Assembly: GCA_965229635.1 (NCBI GenBank)
Contig: OZ245894.1
Span: 496,001-560,000, forward strand
Length of the DNA stretch: 64,000 nucleotides
From: BQJU01 sp965229635
GTDB lineage: Bacteria; Bacteroidota; Bacteroidia; Chitinophagales; Saprospiraceae
Reading direction: 5' to 3'
Made by a program: the position numbers and the translations under genes
Shown here: in pieces, positions 1 through 9,382 of the stretch
How positions within the stretch are numbered: position 1 is the stretch's first letter
How the letters are laid out: each line of letters starts with the position of its first letter
The notes under the pieces: generated by a model
The model's database searches: none
The model's input: the letters and a program-made list of their open reading frames with translations, nothing else
Told to the model about the DNA's origin: nothing

Positions 1-3000
1 ATCGAGGAGATGGAGTGATTACTGCCACCGAGCTTTACACGTACCTTCGTGATCGGGTAGAGGATGAAACTACTGAGCAAGGCAAACGCCAGAGCCCTTC
101 TTTGTTTTCACTTGGCAAACACGACAAAGGCCAATATATCTTCCTGCACCCCAAGCATCCGTTAAATTTACCCCCTATTCCGAATCGCAATCCCTTTATG
201 GGGCTCAACTCTTATAATGAAGATGATCACCTGCTATTTTACGGGAGAGACCGGGTAATCGAAGCATTGGATCAACTTACCGCGGACCAGCAATTGGTCG
301 TTGTCAGCGGCGCTTCCGGGACAGGTAAATCTTCGGTCATTAAAGCCGGTTTATTGCCCTTACTTCGCGAGAAGGGATGGCAAATTTTGCCAGTGATTCG
401 CCCGGGAAAGGAGCCTATGAAGAATATAGAGGGTGAAATCCTTGACGGGATAACCAACCTGGATGGGCAACATCCAACCCTGCTGATTATCGATCAATAT
501 GAGGAACTCATTACGCAATGCCTGCATCCGGAAGAACGGCAAGCTTTTGAAGAGCAACTTTTATCCTGGTTGCAAGCCCATTCGCAACTCCACATTGTAA
601 TAAGTATCCGTTCCGATTTTGAGCCCCAGTTTGAGGAGGCTACCCTGGCACAATGGTGGGCGAAAGGGCGTTATGTGGTACCGGCATTCAGTCAGGATGA
701 ACTTCGGGAGGTAATCATCAAACCCACCGTCCAGGAAGTATTGTTTTTTGAACCGGATACCCTCGTGGACAAGCTGGTGGATGAGGTGAATCAGGCACCC
801 GGTGCCTTGCCACTTTTGTCTTTTACTTTGAGCGAATTGTACCACGCTTACCTTAATTCCGGCCGTACCAATCGCGCTTTTGTCATGGAGGATTACGAAA
901 AACTTGGTGGAGTCATTGGCGCATTGCGTACCAGGGCGAATGCACTCTACGACGAACTGGACCGGCCGCACCAGGATAGTATGCGTAAGCTGATGTTGCG
1001 CATGGTTTCCCTGGAAGGTGGTGAGCTGGCCAGTAGAAGAGTATTGAGCGACGAATTGATCTTCGGGGATGAACAGGAAAATAAGCGCATCAGAACAATT
1101 GCTGATCAGTTGGTAGAAGCACGGCTGGTCTCGACAGGTCGTGACAACCAGGGCCGCACCTATTACGAGCCCGCCCACGATGCATTGGTTCGAGCCTGGG
1201 CCCGTCTTTGGGAATGGGTCAAGGCAGTGGGAGAAGATAAGCTGAGCCTATATACAAAGCTTAGTCAGGCTGTAAAAGATTACCGCGATCTTCTGGAGGC
1301 TCAGCCCAAAAAAGCACGTGATCTTTTGTGGGTCAATGACCCTCGATTGAACTTGTTGAGGAGCGATATTGAAACGAAAAGCCATGTGTTAAATGCCCAG
1401 GAAACCCAATTCGTAAAAGACAGTATGAAGCGGCGGGCGACCCGACTAAGAGGGATTATTGCACTTACTTTGGGCGTCATTGTCGGACTGGCGGGATTGG
1501 CAATTTATGCAATAATTCAGACCGGAATTGCCCGTGAAAAAACGAGAGAGGCTGAGGCTGCAGGACTAGGGTCTAAAGCATTAGCGGTATATCCAGATGA
1601 TAACACTGCTGCAATCAACCTGGCAAACCTGGCCTATCGTTATAATTCCGCAGAAGAAGCCCGCGAGGCTATGTACAGAATTAATAGTAATGCTGATAGC
1701 CGGTTTTACAAGGAAATCGGACAACATCAGGATACGGTAACTCAGGTGGCCTTTTCTCCAACCGGAGATACCATTCTAAGTGCTGGAATAGATGGGCAAA
1801 TCATTCTTTGGGATCAAGCAGGACATAAGATTAATGCCCTGTGTCCATCCGGCAGTCCGATCACTACTATTTCTTTTTCAGCAGATGGAAAGTATATGTT
1901 AAGTGGAGGAGAGGATGGTATTGCTCGTGTCATGAACCTCAATGGGACCGTCATTCAAGAGTTGAGTCATGAAAAGCCGATCACCGCAACACTCTTGGTC
2001 AGAACAGCGGATGGCTACCTGGCTTTTTCCGGTGATGAAGAGGGGGGTGTTTGGCGTTGGGACCTGAGAGGTGATCAAAAAAAAGTATTCAATGGCCGCC
2101 ATGAACGGATAGAGCATTTTAAAGCAATTTATCCCTCTGTACAAGAATCCAATTGGCGCCTTTCTGATATAGAGGTTTCTATTTACCCCGATGCGATTTA
2201 TTTCAATGAAAAGAGAGGGAAAATCTGCAAAATAGATCTAGAGGGGAATATTTTCAAGAGCAAGGAATACGATAGCATAAATTTCTGGGACGAGCTTGTT
2301 AGTATGGATTATGATCCCTCGCATAGGATATTTTTAGAGGTCACTCAGAATGGTTTTCTAACGCTTAGCCCTGACATCTTTGCAGATACTCCTGAAAGTC
2401 GTCTTCAAACCGTTTATGTGAATGGAGAAGCAAGATTACTTCCGGAGTTACAGAATGAATTTAGAAATACATTACCCGATATTTTCATGGTTGATGGTGA
2501 AGAAATCGTTTGGCTCAGCCCAAATGGACAGGAGAAAAAGAGGTTTTCAAGGCACCTTGGAGGAATTCGATCATTTGCCATATCAACAGATGGAAAGCAT
2601 CTGGTTACTGCTGGAAATGATGGAAGGATATTGACTTGGCCTATTCAACCGTATATGGGACCATTCCGAACAATTGAAGAGTTAGAAAGGCAATGTCCTG
2701 ATAGATATGATTTTTTTGATTTTGTTTTTAATGCCTATGAATGGTCATGGCAGGCCAAAAGTCATTCCTATTTGGGAGAATATTCTATGGAAGAGATTAA
2801 AAAAGAGTATCAGGCGGAAAATGGTAATTGGATGCTTCGACTGGTAGCACCTGATCAATTAATTCTTTCAAGGGATGGACATGATCTTCAGCAAATTATG
2901 GCGCCTGCCTTTACTAACTCTCGAGATTTGTTGGCACAACGTGTGAATTTTAGACTTTTTGCGGTATCAAATGATGGCCGTTTTATTTATACTTATTCTG

Positions 3001-4349
3001 AGTTATTTCTTTATGATTCCGAGGATAGGGAACAAATTTTTTATGCCTGGCCTAACTACACATACGCCTGGGAAAATGGCTTGATTCCTCGCCTGACCGA
3101 TGAAGAAATCAGGAAATACAAAGTCCCGGAAGCTATTTTGACAGCCACCGAGTTATCTGCAAGTCCAGCAAGCCCTCCAATCATAGAGGAACAAACCATC
3201 GACGAAATATGTGAAGAAGCGTGGATAAAAGGGGCTTCCTTGCCTAAACCAAATAAAGCGCATCAACAAGGAGAAACAAGTGAATTAGGGATAAGAGATT
3301 TATATAATCACTCAAAAAGGTATTTGGGCTTGAACCTGCATACCCTTCAAAATCTTTCTCCAGTACCCATATTTCTTAAAGGTCCTCACAAAGGCTATTT
3401 AAATTTATATTCTAGAGAGTTTGGGCATTACAACCCTGAGTTTTTGAAGTGGGCTAAAGCTCATTTATTACCAGCCAAGGAAAATCCAGCACTTCGGAAG
3501 GCCAGCCAACCCTTTTATGAAAATTATATAAGAGACATCGCCAGAGCTTTCTACCTGGCCTATCGATTGAAGAATGCTGTTGCTAAAATTAGGAGTAAGG
3601 TAATGCAGGAATACGAAGAAGCAGTGGGCACTAATAATTATTATACAGCAAGAATGTTCTGGAATCGACGGCGCATTGACAGGACAGCACCTCTTTTCTT
3701 TGATATTCTAAAGGACTTGCTATATACCTACGATGATAAATGGATAACAAAGACAGCAGCTAATCTACCTCCCGAGCTTGATGAGCCTGCGGAGGAAGCA
3801 CAGAGTACAATACCAAAATATGAAGAAAAACCAATTTCAACACCAGTTTTTGGAACAGTGACAGGAGACCGGGTTCGTCTGCGAAGTACTCCGGAAATTA
3901 TTGATGAACCCAATCATACTTTATTGTACTTATCTATGAATGATAAGGTAGAGATTCTAGAAGAAAAACTCCTTCCAGAGCAAAGTATTCCCTGGTTCAA
4001 GATTCGAATTGGAGGCACCGTGGGTTGGACACGTAGTGATTTTATAAGAAAAGAAGAAGTTACGGCAGAGCCAACGGTGGAACAACCAAGTGCTCAGAGC
4101 GTTACCACCACCGGCTATGGCATATCTTTGGCCTCCTTAAGGACTCAATCACAAGCGGAACTAAAACTTGACGAACTTCAGAAAACAGGGATAGCGAAGT
4201 TGATTATCCATCCATTCGCCAACGATCAGGGGGAAATGTACTATCGTGTTATTAATGGTCCGTTCCCGGACGAGGAGGCTGCCCGGAAAGAGATGAAGCG
4301 TTTGAAAGAAAGCTTAGCCATGGATGGGTTTGTAGTGAAAATAGAATAA
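1..4349 (+). CDS. Caspase/STAND NTPase-WD40-SH3-SPOR protein, 5' end outside window
   Basis: The gene is cut by the left window edge. The frame is open to base 3 and the first residues read GDGVITATELY, which is the usual C-terminal end of a caspase-like (peptidase C14) domain, so the GTG at 15 is not the true start. Numbering from that GTG, a STAND/AAA-type NTPase follows with Walker A GASGTGKS at about 99-106 and a Walker B-like LLIIDQYEEL near 155. One membrane segment lies at about 475-505. WD40-type blades lie at about 562-650 and 840-875. A bacterial SH3 domain is at about 1280-1345 and a SPOR-like domain at about 1365-1444. Known family: caspase-NTPase-WD40 proteins are NTP-regulated effectors of biological conflict or programmed cell death. 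A C-terminal SH3-SPOR pair, normally linked to cell wall or peptidoglycan, is uncommon in them. The caspase domain itself is inferred because its catalytic part is outside. Confidence 0.8.
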   Translation, partial: RGDGVITATELYTYLRDRVEDETTEQGKRQSPSLFSLGKHDKGQYIFLHPKHPLNLPPIPNRNPFMGLNSYNEDDHLLFYGRDRVIEALDQLTADQQLVVVSGASGTGKSSVIKAGLLPLLREKGWQILPVIRPGKEPMKNIEGEILDGITNLDGQHPTLLIIDQYEELITQCLHPEERQAFEEQLLSWLQAHSQLHIVISIRSDFEPQFEEATLAQWWAKGRYVVPAFSQDELREVIIKPTVQEVLFFEPDTLVDKLVDEVNQAPGALPLLSFTLSELYHAYLNSGRTNRAFVMEDYEKLGGVIGALRTRANALYDELDRPHQDSMRKLMLRMVSLEGGELASRRVLSDELIFGDEQENKRIRTIADQLVEARLVSTGRDNQGRTYYEPAHDALVRAWARLWEWVKAVGEDKLSLYTKLSQAVKDYRDLLEAQPKKARDLLWVNDPRLNLLRSDIETKSHVLNAQETQFVKDSMKRRATRLRGIIALTLGVIVGLAGLAIYAIIQTGIAREKTREAEAAGLGSKALAVYPDDNTAAINLANLAYRYNSAEEAREAMYRINSNADSRFYKEIGQHQDTVTQVAFSPTGDTILSAGIDGQIILWDQAGHKINALCPSGSPITTISFSADGKYMLSGGEDGIARVMNLNGTVIQELSHEKPITATLLVRTADGYLAFSGDEEGGVWRWDLRGDQKKVFNGRHERIEHFKAIYPSVQESNWRLSDIEVSIYPDAIYFNEKRGKICKIDLEGNIFKSKEYDSINFWDELVSMDYDPSHRIFLEVTQNGFLTLSPDIFADTPESRLQTVYVNGEARLLPELQNEFRNTLPDIFMVDGEEIVWLSPNGQEKKRFSRHLGGIRSFAISTDGKHLVTAGNDGRILTWPIQPYMGPFRTIEELERQCPDRYDFFDFVFNAYEWSWQAKSHSYLGEYSMEEIKKEYQAENGNWMLRLVAPDQLILSRDGHDLQQIMAPAFTNSRDLLAQRVNFRLFAVSNDGRFIYTYSELFLYDSEDREQIFYAWPNYTYAWENGLIPRLTDEEIRKYKVPEAILTATELSASPASPPIIEEQTIDEICEEAWIKGASLPKPNKAHQQGETSELGIRDLYNHSKRYLGLNLHTLQNLSPVPIFLKGPHKGYLNLYSREFGHYNPEFLKWAKAHLLPAKENPALRKASQPFYENYIRDIARAFYLAYRLKNAVAKIRSKVMQEYEEAVGTNNYYTARMFWNRRRIDRTAPLFFDILKDLLYTYDDKWITKTAANLPPELDEPAEEAQSTIPKYEEKPISTPVFGTVTGDRVRLRSTPEIIDEPNHTLLYLSMNDKVEILEEKLLPEQSIPWFKIRIGGTVGWTRSDFIRKEEVTAEPTVEQPSAQSVTTTGYGISLASLRTQSQAELKLDELQKTGIAKLIIHPFANDQGEMYYRVINGPFPDEEAARKEMKRLKESLAMDGFVVKIE

Positions 4350-4373
4350 AAACATGCTTTATTCTTTGGTTCG

Positions 4374-5930
4374 TCATCCCGCCCAATTCTCCCGGTCCAG
4401 GCTTCGAAAATGGATGGCTTCCGCCAAATGTTCAATCTTTACTTCTTCACTATCGCTCAGGTCGGCGGCGGTGCGGGCTACTTTGAGTATGCGGTCGTAG
4501 GCGCGGGCGGAGAGTTGTAATTTCTCCATGGCCTTTTTTATGAGGATGGTACCCGCCTGATTGATTTGGCACACTTCCCGCACCATTCGACTGGGCATCT
4601 GGGCGTTGCAGAAAATGGTTTTAAAATCTTTGAAGCGTTCGGCCTGAATTTCGCGGGCGCGAACCACCCGCTCGGCGATATCTTTACTGGTTTCGGAGGG
4701 ACGTTCTACGCTGGCCAGTTGGTCAAAATTTACCGGCGTCACCTCCACATGAATATCAATACGGTCGAGTAATGGTCCGGAGATTTTATTGAGGTAACGA
4801 CTCACTACGGCAGGCCCACACACACAATCCTTTTCGGGGTGGTTGTGGTACCCACAGGGGCAAGGATTCATTGACGCTACCAACATAAAACTGGCCGGAT
4901 AATCAACGGTGATTTTGGCTCTGGAAATGGTGACTCGCCGCTCTTCCATCGGCTGGCGCAATACCTCCAATACACTGCGTTTGAATTCCGGTAGTTCATC
5001 CAGAAAAAGCACTCCATTGTGTGCCAGGGAGATTTCTCCCGGATGCGGATTGGAACCGCCACCCACGAGTGCTACATCACTAATGGTGTGGTGAGGCGAA
5101 CGAAAAGGTCGGGTGGTAATGAGTGACGCATTTGGATCCAGCAGTCCGGAAACGGAATGGATTTTGGTGGTTTCCAGTGCTTCGTACAAATTGAGTGGTG
5201 GCAGGATCGTCGGCAGGCGTCGAGCCAGCATGGTTTTGCCGGCACCCGGTGGTCCGATGAGGATCACGTTGTGTCCTCCAGCCGCCGCTATTTCCAGAGA
5301 CCGTTTGATATTTTCCTGGCCTTTTACATCCGAAAAGTCGACCTCGTAGATACTTTGGTTGTTGAAAAACTCCTCTCGGGTATTTACGGTTACCGGTTCC
5401 ATTTTCACCTCACCGCTGAGTAGATCAGTAGCTTCCCGCAGGTTGCTGACGCCGTAGACTTCGATGTCATTAACGATTGCTGCCTCCCGGGCATTTTGCT
5501 TTGGCAAGATGATACCGCGAAAGCCTTCTTTCCGTGCCTGAATGGCAATGGGTAGTGCGCCGCGTATTGGGCGTAAGCCGCCATCAAGGGAAAGCTCTCC
5601 CATCATGATGTATCCTTCCAGGTTTTCCGGATGAATTTGATTGGTGGCAGCCAGCACACCTACGGCGATAGGTAAGTCGTACGAAGAGCCTTCTTTGCGA
5701 ATATCAGCAGGGGCCAGGTTGACAACGGTTTTGACCCGCATCATGCGATAACCTATATTGTTGATAGCCGCTTCGATACGTTGGAAACCTTCCTTTACGG
5801 CATTATCGGGGAGGCCGACGAGGTCATAAAAATTCTTTCCGGCGGCAACAGTTCCACCGGCATTCACTTCAACGGTGATGGTACGAGCATCCACACCCTG
5901 GACAGCGCTTGCAAACGTTTTGACTAACAT
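4374..5930 (-). CDS. YifB/ComM-family Mg-chelatase-like AAA ATPase
   Basis: 518 residues, full length for the family. The N-terminal third is the S5/Lon-protease-like fold typical of YifB (about 1-170). The AAA module has Walker A GPPGAGKT at 226-233, a Walker B-like VLFLDELPEF, and a cysteine-rich loop (NPCPCGYHNH..KDCVC) around 357-373 that is characteristic of the family. In Proteobacteria the homologue ComM is a hexameric helicase that promotes branch migration during natural transformation; the role in Bacteroidota is less clear. The gene ends 25 bp from the end of the upstream convergent gene. It is read away from the AsmA-like gene on the same strand, with about 100 bp between them. 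Confidence 0.93.
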   Translation of the reverse strand: MLVKTFASAVQGVDARTITVEVNAGGTVAAGKNFYDLVGLPDNAVKEGFQRIEAAINNIGYRMMRVKTVVNLAPADIRKEGSSYDLPIAVGVLAATNQIHPENLEGYIMMGELSLDGGLRPIRGALPIAIQARKEGFRGIILPKQNAREAAIVNDIEVYGVSNLREATDLLSGEVKMEPVTVNTREEFFNNQSIYEVDFSDVKGQENIKRSLEIAAAGGHNVILIGPPGAGKTMLARRLPTILPPLNLYEALETTKIHSVSGLLDPNASLITTRPFRSPHHTISDVALVGGGSNPHPGEISLAHNGVLFLDELPEFKRSVLEVLRQPMEERRVTISRAKITVDYPASFMLVASMNPCPCGYHNHPEKDCVCGPAVVSRYLNKISGPLLDRIDIHVEVTPVNFDQLASVERPSETSKDIAERVVRAREIQAERFKDFKTIFCNAQMPSRMVREVCQINQAGTILIKKAMEKLQLSARAYDRILKVARTAADLSDSEEVKIEHLAEAIHFRSLDRENWAG

Positions 5931-6033
5931 GCAGAAGAGGGGTTATTTATGTCCCAAAACTCCAAAATACTAATATGTTTTTAAAAGAGAGACAATTTTA
6001 TACAACTTCTAACATGATAAAGTCAGATCGCTA

Positions 6034-8646
6034 TTAATTGTCACCGGACCCCCCTTCAATTTCCCAGTCAAGAAAATCTTCATTGGCTGGATCGAAGTCG
6101 GTATCCATTTCCGGAATATCCCGCCAGTCGACCGGTTCATCGATGAGTTCTACGATGCCAAATTCTTTTTCCAGAGCTTCCCTGATCTTCTGTTTTCGCA
6201 TTTGGCTCAACTCAAAATCTTCTTTGATTTCTCTTTTTGCCGATACAAAATTGTAATCATCAATGGTGCCCAGAATGGAGTAATAAAGGTTGAAAAAGCC
6301 ATTGCGACGGGCCTTGTGCGGGCTCAGATTTGGATCGTGTTTTTTGAATTTGGCCATGATCACCTGCCCGGCGTTCACTTTGACGTTGTATTTGATTTCC
6401 TGATCAAAAGAATGCTCGCCACTGAGGGTAAGATTGAGTGCATTACTTTGGATAAACATCACGGGGATGGTAATTCGCCGCTTGCGGATTTCCAGGAAGT
6501 TTTGCAGGTTGGTAAACTTGATGTGTTTAAGATCTTTTATGTTAACAAATGTAGAAAAGTCTTCCAGTAGTTTAAATCCTACCAATTCACCTTCCTTGAC
6601 GCCTACGCCGGCGAGTACCCGGAGTTTATCTTCATCAAAATGTCCTTCCTGGTCCCAATAAGCAAAGATGGCAATTTTGGCATCCAGTTTTCCTTCCATA
6701 TTTTTATACTGCAATACATCCTGTCCAAAGTCTTCGGATTGTCGGAAGAACTCCTTCACATCAATGTGGTCACAAACCAATTTTGCCGTAAGGTGAGGCT
6801 CATCTTCAAAATAGACCGTGCCATCCAGTTTGAAGTTGCCGCCCATTCCGGTGGTCGTTCCGTCGATTAGTAGTTGACTGTTGTCAAATACCAGTTTGCC
6901 CCGAAAATCCTTTCCCTCTATTTTATTGTAGTTGAAGTCATCTACGTGGGCATTGAAGGTACCTTTTAGGAAACTCGTCAGTCGCTCCCGTTGTTGAATT
7001 CGGGCTTCTTTTACGGAGTCCACTTTGGTGGGGACCTCTTCGATTTCTTCTTCAGATACCAGCGAAAGGCCAATCAAGCGATCCAGGTCCAGCTGGGAGG
7101 ATTTGAGTTCTGCCTCAAATTCAAGTTCTGAACGTTCGCTATTGAGCGAGTCTGAAAATAGTACGGGGATGGTATTGTAAGCCAGTCCGTTGAAGGTAAC
7201 GTCACTACCGGCGCCTTCCAGCTTAAAGTCTTTAATCGTCAGGGTATTGTCTTTCAGTTCCAGTTGGCCCCGGTCAATGGTCATTTTCTCCTCATTGATG
7301 GTCAGGGAGGCGTCGTCAAATTCCAGTTCTCCACTGGTTTTGACACGGGCTACCCGCCGGGTATTGATCATATCCTTGTAACGTCCTTTTAATTGTAGCC
7401 GCTTGATTTCCACTTCGCCACTGCCGTCAGAGATTCTCGGGTCATTAAATAATCCATACACCATATCCAACGGCAAAACGCCATCCATGGCAAAATCTAT
7501 ATCCGGATTATCCAGGTCATTGACCTCCAGTTGCAACTCCAGCAATTCGCGGTTGAAGTAGCCTTTAAATCCTTCAATCCTGAATGTGGAGGATTCGTTA
7601 TTTTGATTTTTTCCATTGTCGAAGACTGCTGAGAAGGAGACATCTTTCAGGGTGCCGTCCATACGGGAACTGGAGATTTTACCGTTATTCATCTTTAAAT
7701 CAACCCGAATAGCTGGATTTGTCCGCTGGGTCGCTTCTCCTTTTATTGTGCCGGTGATTTCAAAATCTCCACGGCTATCAAAATCCTGCATATTTTCCAG
7801 ATAGCTTTCGGGCAACATTTGTAAAACGGAAGAGAGGCTTACATCTTCTCCGTTAAAAAACAGGTCGTAATAGGTGGTGGCATCATCCCGCATTTCTATT
7901 GAGCCATCCACGCCAAAGGTGTTGGATTCGATGGAGAGGGTGGCATCGTCAATCAAATAAGTTCCCTTTTCGAGGTCTACAGCCATTTTGGTGTCATAGC
8001 TGATTTTTTTGCCTGCCAGATACCGATCTCCATCGATCTCTACAAAATTGGACATCAGCTCGGCATTACTTTTCAGGGAAAACTGCTTGCTGGAAAATTG
8101 TCCTGAAAAAATGGCTTTTTGAATGGTTCCGGCAATATTTTGACGCGTGCTGGCATCCGCGTAGATGAGTTCTATGTCATTGAGGCGAGCTTCACCTAGT
8201 GAGATTCCGGTGCCATCGCCACTACTTTTTTCAGTGGTTTCCTCTTCGGAGGTTTTAAAGATGTCAAAGTTGCCATTTCCCTTACGGTCAATTTCAATAT
8301 TCAATGCGCCATCACTGATCACTATGGATTTTACTTTTACTTCTGAGCCCAGCAGGCTGAATAATCCCAGGCGGAAGGAAATTTCTTCTGTTTCCAAAAG
8401 TACTCCATCGCGGCTGTCCTCGAGGACGACCTTTTTCAGGTTGGCACCCAGGTTGGGAAATGTGCGAATGACCGAAAGGTCAAAGCCCCCCACCGTCAAT
8501 TCTGAGGTGAGTTGTTTGTTGACTTCTGAGATCACCCGTTTGCCGATGGTATCTTCAAATACACTGGCAATCACCACGAGAACCGTGATGGTCAAGACAA
8601 AAAAAATGCCTAGAATGATGAGCAACCGCTTGAGGAACTTTTTCAT
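6034..8646 (-). CDS. AsmA-like inner-membrane protein
   Basis: 870 residues. One N-terminal membrane anchor (about residues 6-30, LLIILGIFFVLTITVLVVIA) is followed by a long beta-rich periplasmic region. The start of that region (GKRVISEVNKQLTSELTVGGFDLSVIRTFPNLGANLKKVVLED) is the AsmA N-terminal signature. The C-terminal part (LKHIKFTNLQNFLEIRKRRI, IPVMFIQSNALNLTLSGEHSFD) matches AsmA_2-like domains of Bacteroidota. The very end is acidic. AsmA-family proteins are bridge-like lipid transfer proteins linking the inner and outer membranes. Function here is by family only. The gene stands alone, with a 200-bp gap to the divergent tRNA-Val gene. Confidence 0.85.
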   Translation of the reverse strand: MKKFLKRLLIILGIFFVLTITVLVVIASVFEDTIGKRVISEVNKQLTSELTVGGFDLSVIRTFPNLGANLKKVVLEDSRDGVLLETEEISFRLGLFSLLGSEVKVKSIVISDGALNIEIDRKGNGNFDIFKTSEEETTEKSSGDGTGISLGEARLNDIELIYADASTRQNIAGTIQKAIFSGQFSSKQFSLKSNAELMSNFVEIDGDRYLAGKKISYDTKMAVDLEKGTYLIDDATLSIESNTFGVDGSIEMRDDATTYYDLFFNGEDVSLSSVLQMLPESYLENMQDFDSRGDFEITGTIKGEATQRTNPAIRVDLKMNNGKISSSRMDGTLKDVSFSAVFDNGKNQNNESSTFRIEGFKGYFNRELLELQLEVNDLDNPDIDFAMDGVLPLDMVYGLFNDPRISDGSGEVEIKRLQLKGRYKDMINTRRVARVKTSGELEFDDASLTINEEKMTIDRGQLELKDNTLTIKDFKLEGAGSDVTFNGLAYNTIPVLFSDSLNSERSELEFEAELKSSQLDLDRLIGLSLVSEEEIEEVPTKVDSVKEARIQQRERLTSFLKGTFNAHVDDFNYNKIEGKDFRGKLVFDNSQLLIDGTTTGMGGNFKLDGTVYFEDEPHLTAKLVCDHIDVKEFFRQSEDFGQDVLQYKNMEGKLDAKIAIFAYWDQEGHFDEDKLRVLAGVGVKEGELVGFKLLEDFSTFVNIKDLKHIKFTNLQNFLEIRKRRITIPVMFIQSNALNLTLSGEHSFDQEIKYNVKVNAGQVIMAKFKKHDPNLSPHKARRNGFFNLYYSILGTIDDYNFVSAKREIKEDFELSQMRKQKIREALEKEFGIVELIDEPVDWRDIPEMDTDFDPANEDFLDWEIEGGSGDN

Positions 8647-8801
8647 AGACGGTGGGTGTTTTTATATCAGCGAAAATACTATATAATTGGGGCAGAAGAA
8701 AGTATCCGTGGGATGAGTCGATAAAATTATTTAGGTATCCGGCTCCTAGAATAAACGCTGGCGCTATTGAAAATATTTTTTGAAAAAAAATAGCAAAAGT
8801 G

Positions 8802-8832
8802 TTGCACGGAAAAAAGTTACCCTATATATTTG
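8802..8832 (+). promoter_or_regulatory. Bacteroidota-type promoter of tRNA-Val
   Basis: A -33 element TTG (8802-8804) and a -7 element TATATTTG (8825-8832) are separated by 20 bases, which fits the Bacteroidota housekeeping sigma consensus TTG-N19/20-TAnnTTTG. The tRNA begins 17 bases after the -7 element. This is the only recognisable promoter before the GIY-YIG array. Confidence 0.8.
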
Positions 8833-8849
8833 CACTCGCTTTTACAGAA

Positions 8850-8924
8850 GGGCGGTTAGCTCAGTTGGTTCAGAGCACCTGGTTTACACCCAGGGGGTCA
8901 GGAGTTCGAGTCTCTTACCGCCCA
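8850..8924 (+). tRNA. tRNA-Val (anticodon TAC)
   Basis: Complete cloverleaf. The acceptor stem is GGGCGGT / ACCGCCC with discriminator A at 8924. The D-stem is GCTC/GAGC with GG in the loop. The anticodon arm is CCTGG-TTTACAC-CCAGG, giving anticodon TAC (valine). The T-arm is AGGAG-TTCGAGT-CTCTT. CCA is not encoded. The T-arm, acceptor 3' strand and following terminator are copied ten more times downstream in the tandem array. Confidence 0.95.
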
Positions 8925-8934
8925 CAGAAATAAG

Positions 8935-8974
8935 AACAGCCAAGTTGTGCGAAAGTGCGGCTTGGCTGTTTTGG
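8935..8974 (+). terminator. Intrinsic terminator of tRNA-Val, repeated in every array unit
   Basis: A 16-bp hairpin when G-U pairs are allowed: AACAGCCAAGTTGTGC, GAAA tetraloop, then GTGCGGCTTGGCTGTT, followed by TTGGTTTC. The outer 10 bp (AACAGCCAAG/CTTGGCTGTT) are perfect. The same element recurs before each of the ten GIY-YIG genes and once after the last. Some copies have GCGC in place of GTGC in the inner stem, which keeps pairing. Each nuclease gene therefore sits just downstream of a terminator. Confidence 0.85.
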
Positions 8975-8994
8975 TTTCAGGAAAAAAGACTTGG

Positions 8995-9243
8995 ATGTAC
9001 TACTGCTACATATTATATTCTGAGAATCTTGACCGGTACTATATCGGCTCGTGCGAAGATATGGAAGAGCGGCTGTCCCGTCATCTGATGAATCATAGTG
9101 GGTTTACGGGTCGAGCGAAGGACTGGCAGGTAGTGCATATTGAGGAATATGGGGAAAAGAGTATGGCCCAGAAACGAGAGCGTCAGATCAAGGGGTGGAA
9201 ATCGCGGAAATTAGTAGAAGCATTGGTTAGAGGAGAGTTGTGA
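8995..9243 (+). CDS. GIY-YIG nuclease, array copy 1
   Basis: 82 residues, a minimal single-domain GIY-YIG nuclease of the YhbQ/UPF0213-like size class. Numbering from the ATG: first motif CYIL (Tyr5), second motif YYIG (Tyr16), catalytic Arg26, His30 and Glu62 in KRERQIKGW. These line up with the I-TevI set (Tyr6, Tyr17, Arg27, His31, Glu75). The ATG is conserved in all ten copies. Upstream in-frame GTG/TTG codons lie inside the terminator hairpin and are not conserved, so the ATG is preferred. This copy has ILYSENLDRYY and ...EKSMAQ. It ends in a TGA that overlaps the start of the following tRNA-like segment. Substrate unknown. Confidence 0.88.
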   Translation: MYYCYILYSENLDRYYIGSCEDMEERLSRHLMNHSGFTGRAKDWQVVHIEEYGEKSMAQKRERQIKGWKSRKLVEALVRGEL

Positions 9244-9316
9244 AAGCACAGTTGGATCAGCGCATCCCGAGGTACCTCGGGAGGGTCAGGAGTTCGAGTC
9301 TCTTACCGCCCACAGA
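9244..9316 (+). other. tRNA-like segment without 5' acceptor strand (type example)
   Basis: After the TGA of copy 1 the sequence aligns with tRNA-Val from the D-arm on. The D-arm is GCACAGTTGGATCAGCGC, with GG kept in the loop and one stem mismatch. The anticodon arm is replaced by the palindrome TCCCGAGGTACCTCGGGA. The T-arm and ACCGCCCA 3' end are identical to the real tRNA. The 5' acceptor strand GGGCGGT is absent; its place holds the last codons of the nuclease gene. Nine more copies follow each later GIY-YIG gene. Two D-arm variants alternate (GCACAGTTGGATCAG and GCTCCGTTGGTACAG), and the palindrome is TCCCGAGGTACTTCGGGA or the less regular TCCCGAGGTACTTCGGGG in several copies. Confidence 0.8.
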
Positions 9317-9382
9317 AATAAGAACAGCCAAGTTGTGCGAAAGTGCGGCTTGGCTGTTTTGGTTTCAGGAAAAATGCCTTGG

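Noticed and set aside
8947..8994. N-terminal extension of the GIY-YIG proteins (RKCGLAVL...)
   Set aside because: This stretch is the terminator hairpin read as codons; the start is GTG in some copies and TTG in others, while the downstream ATG is in all ten.
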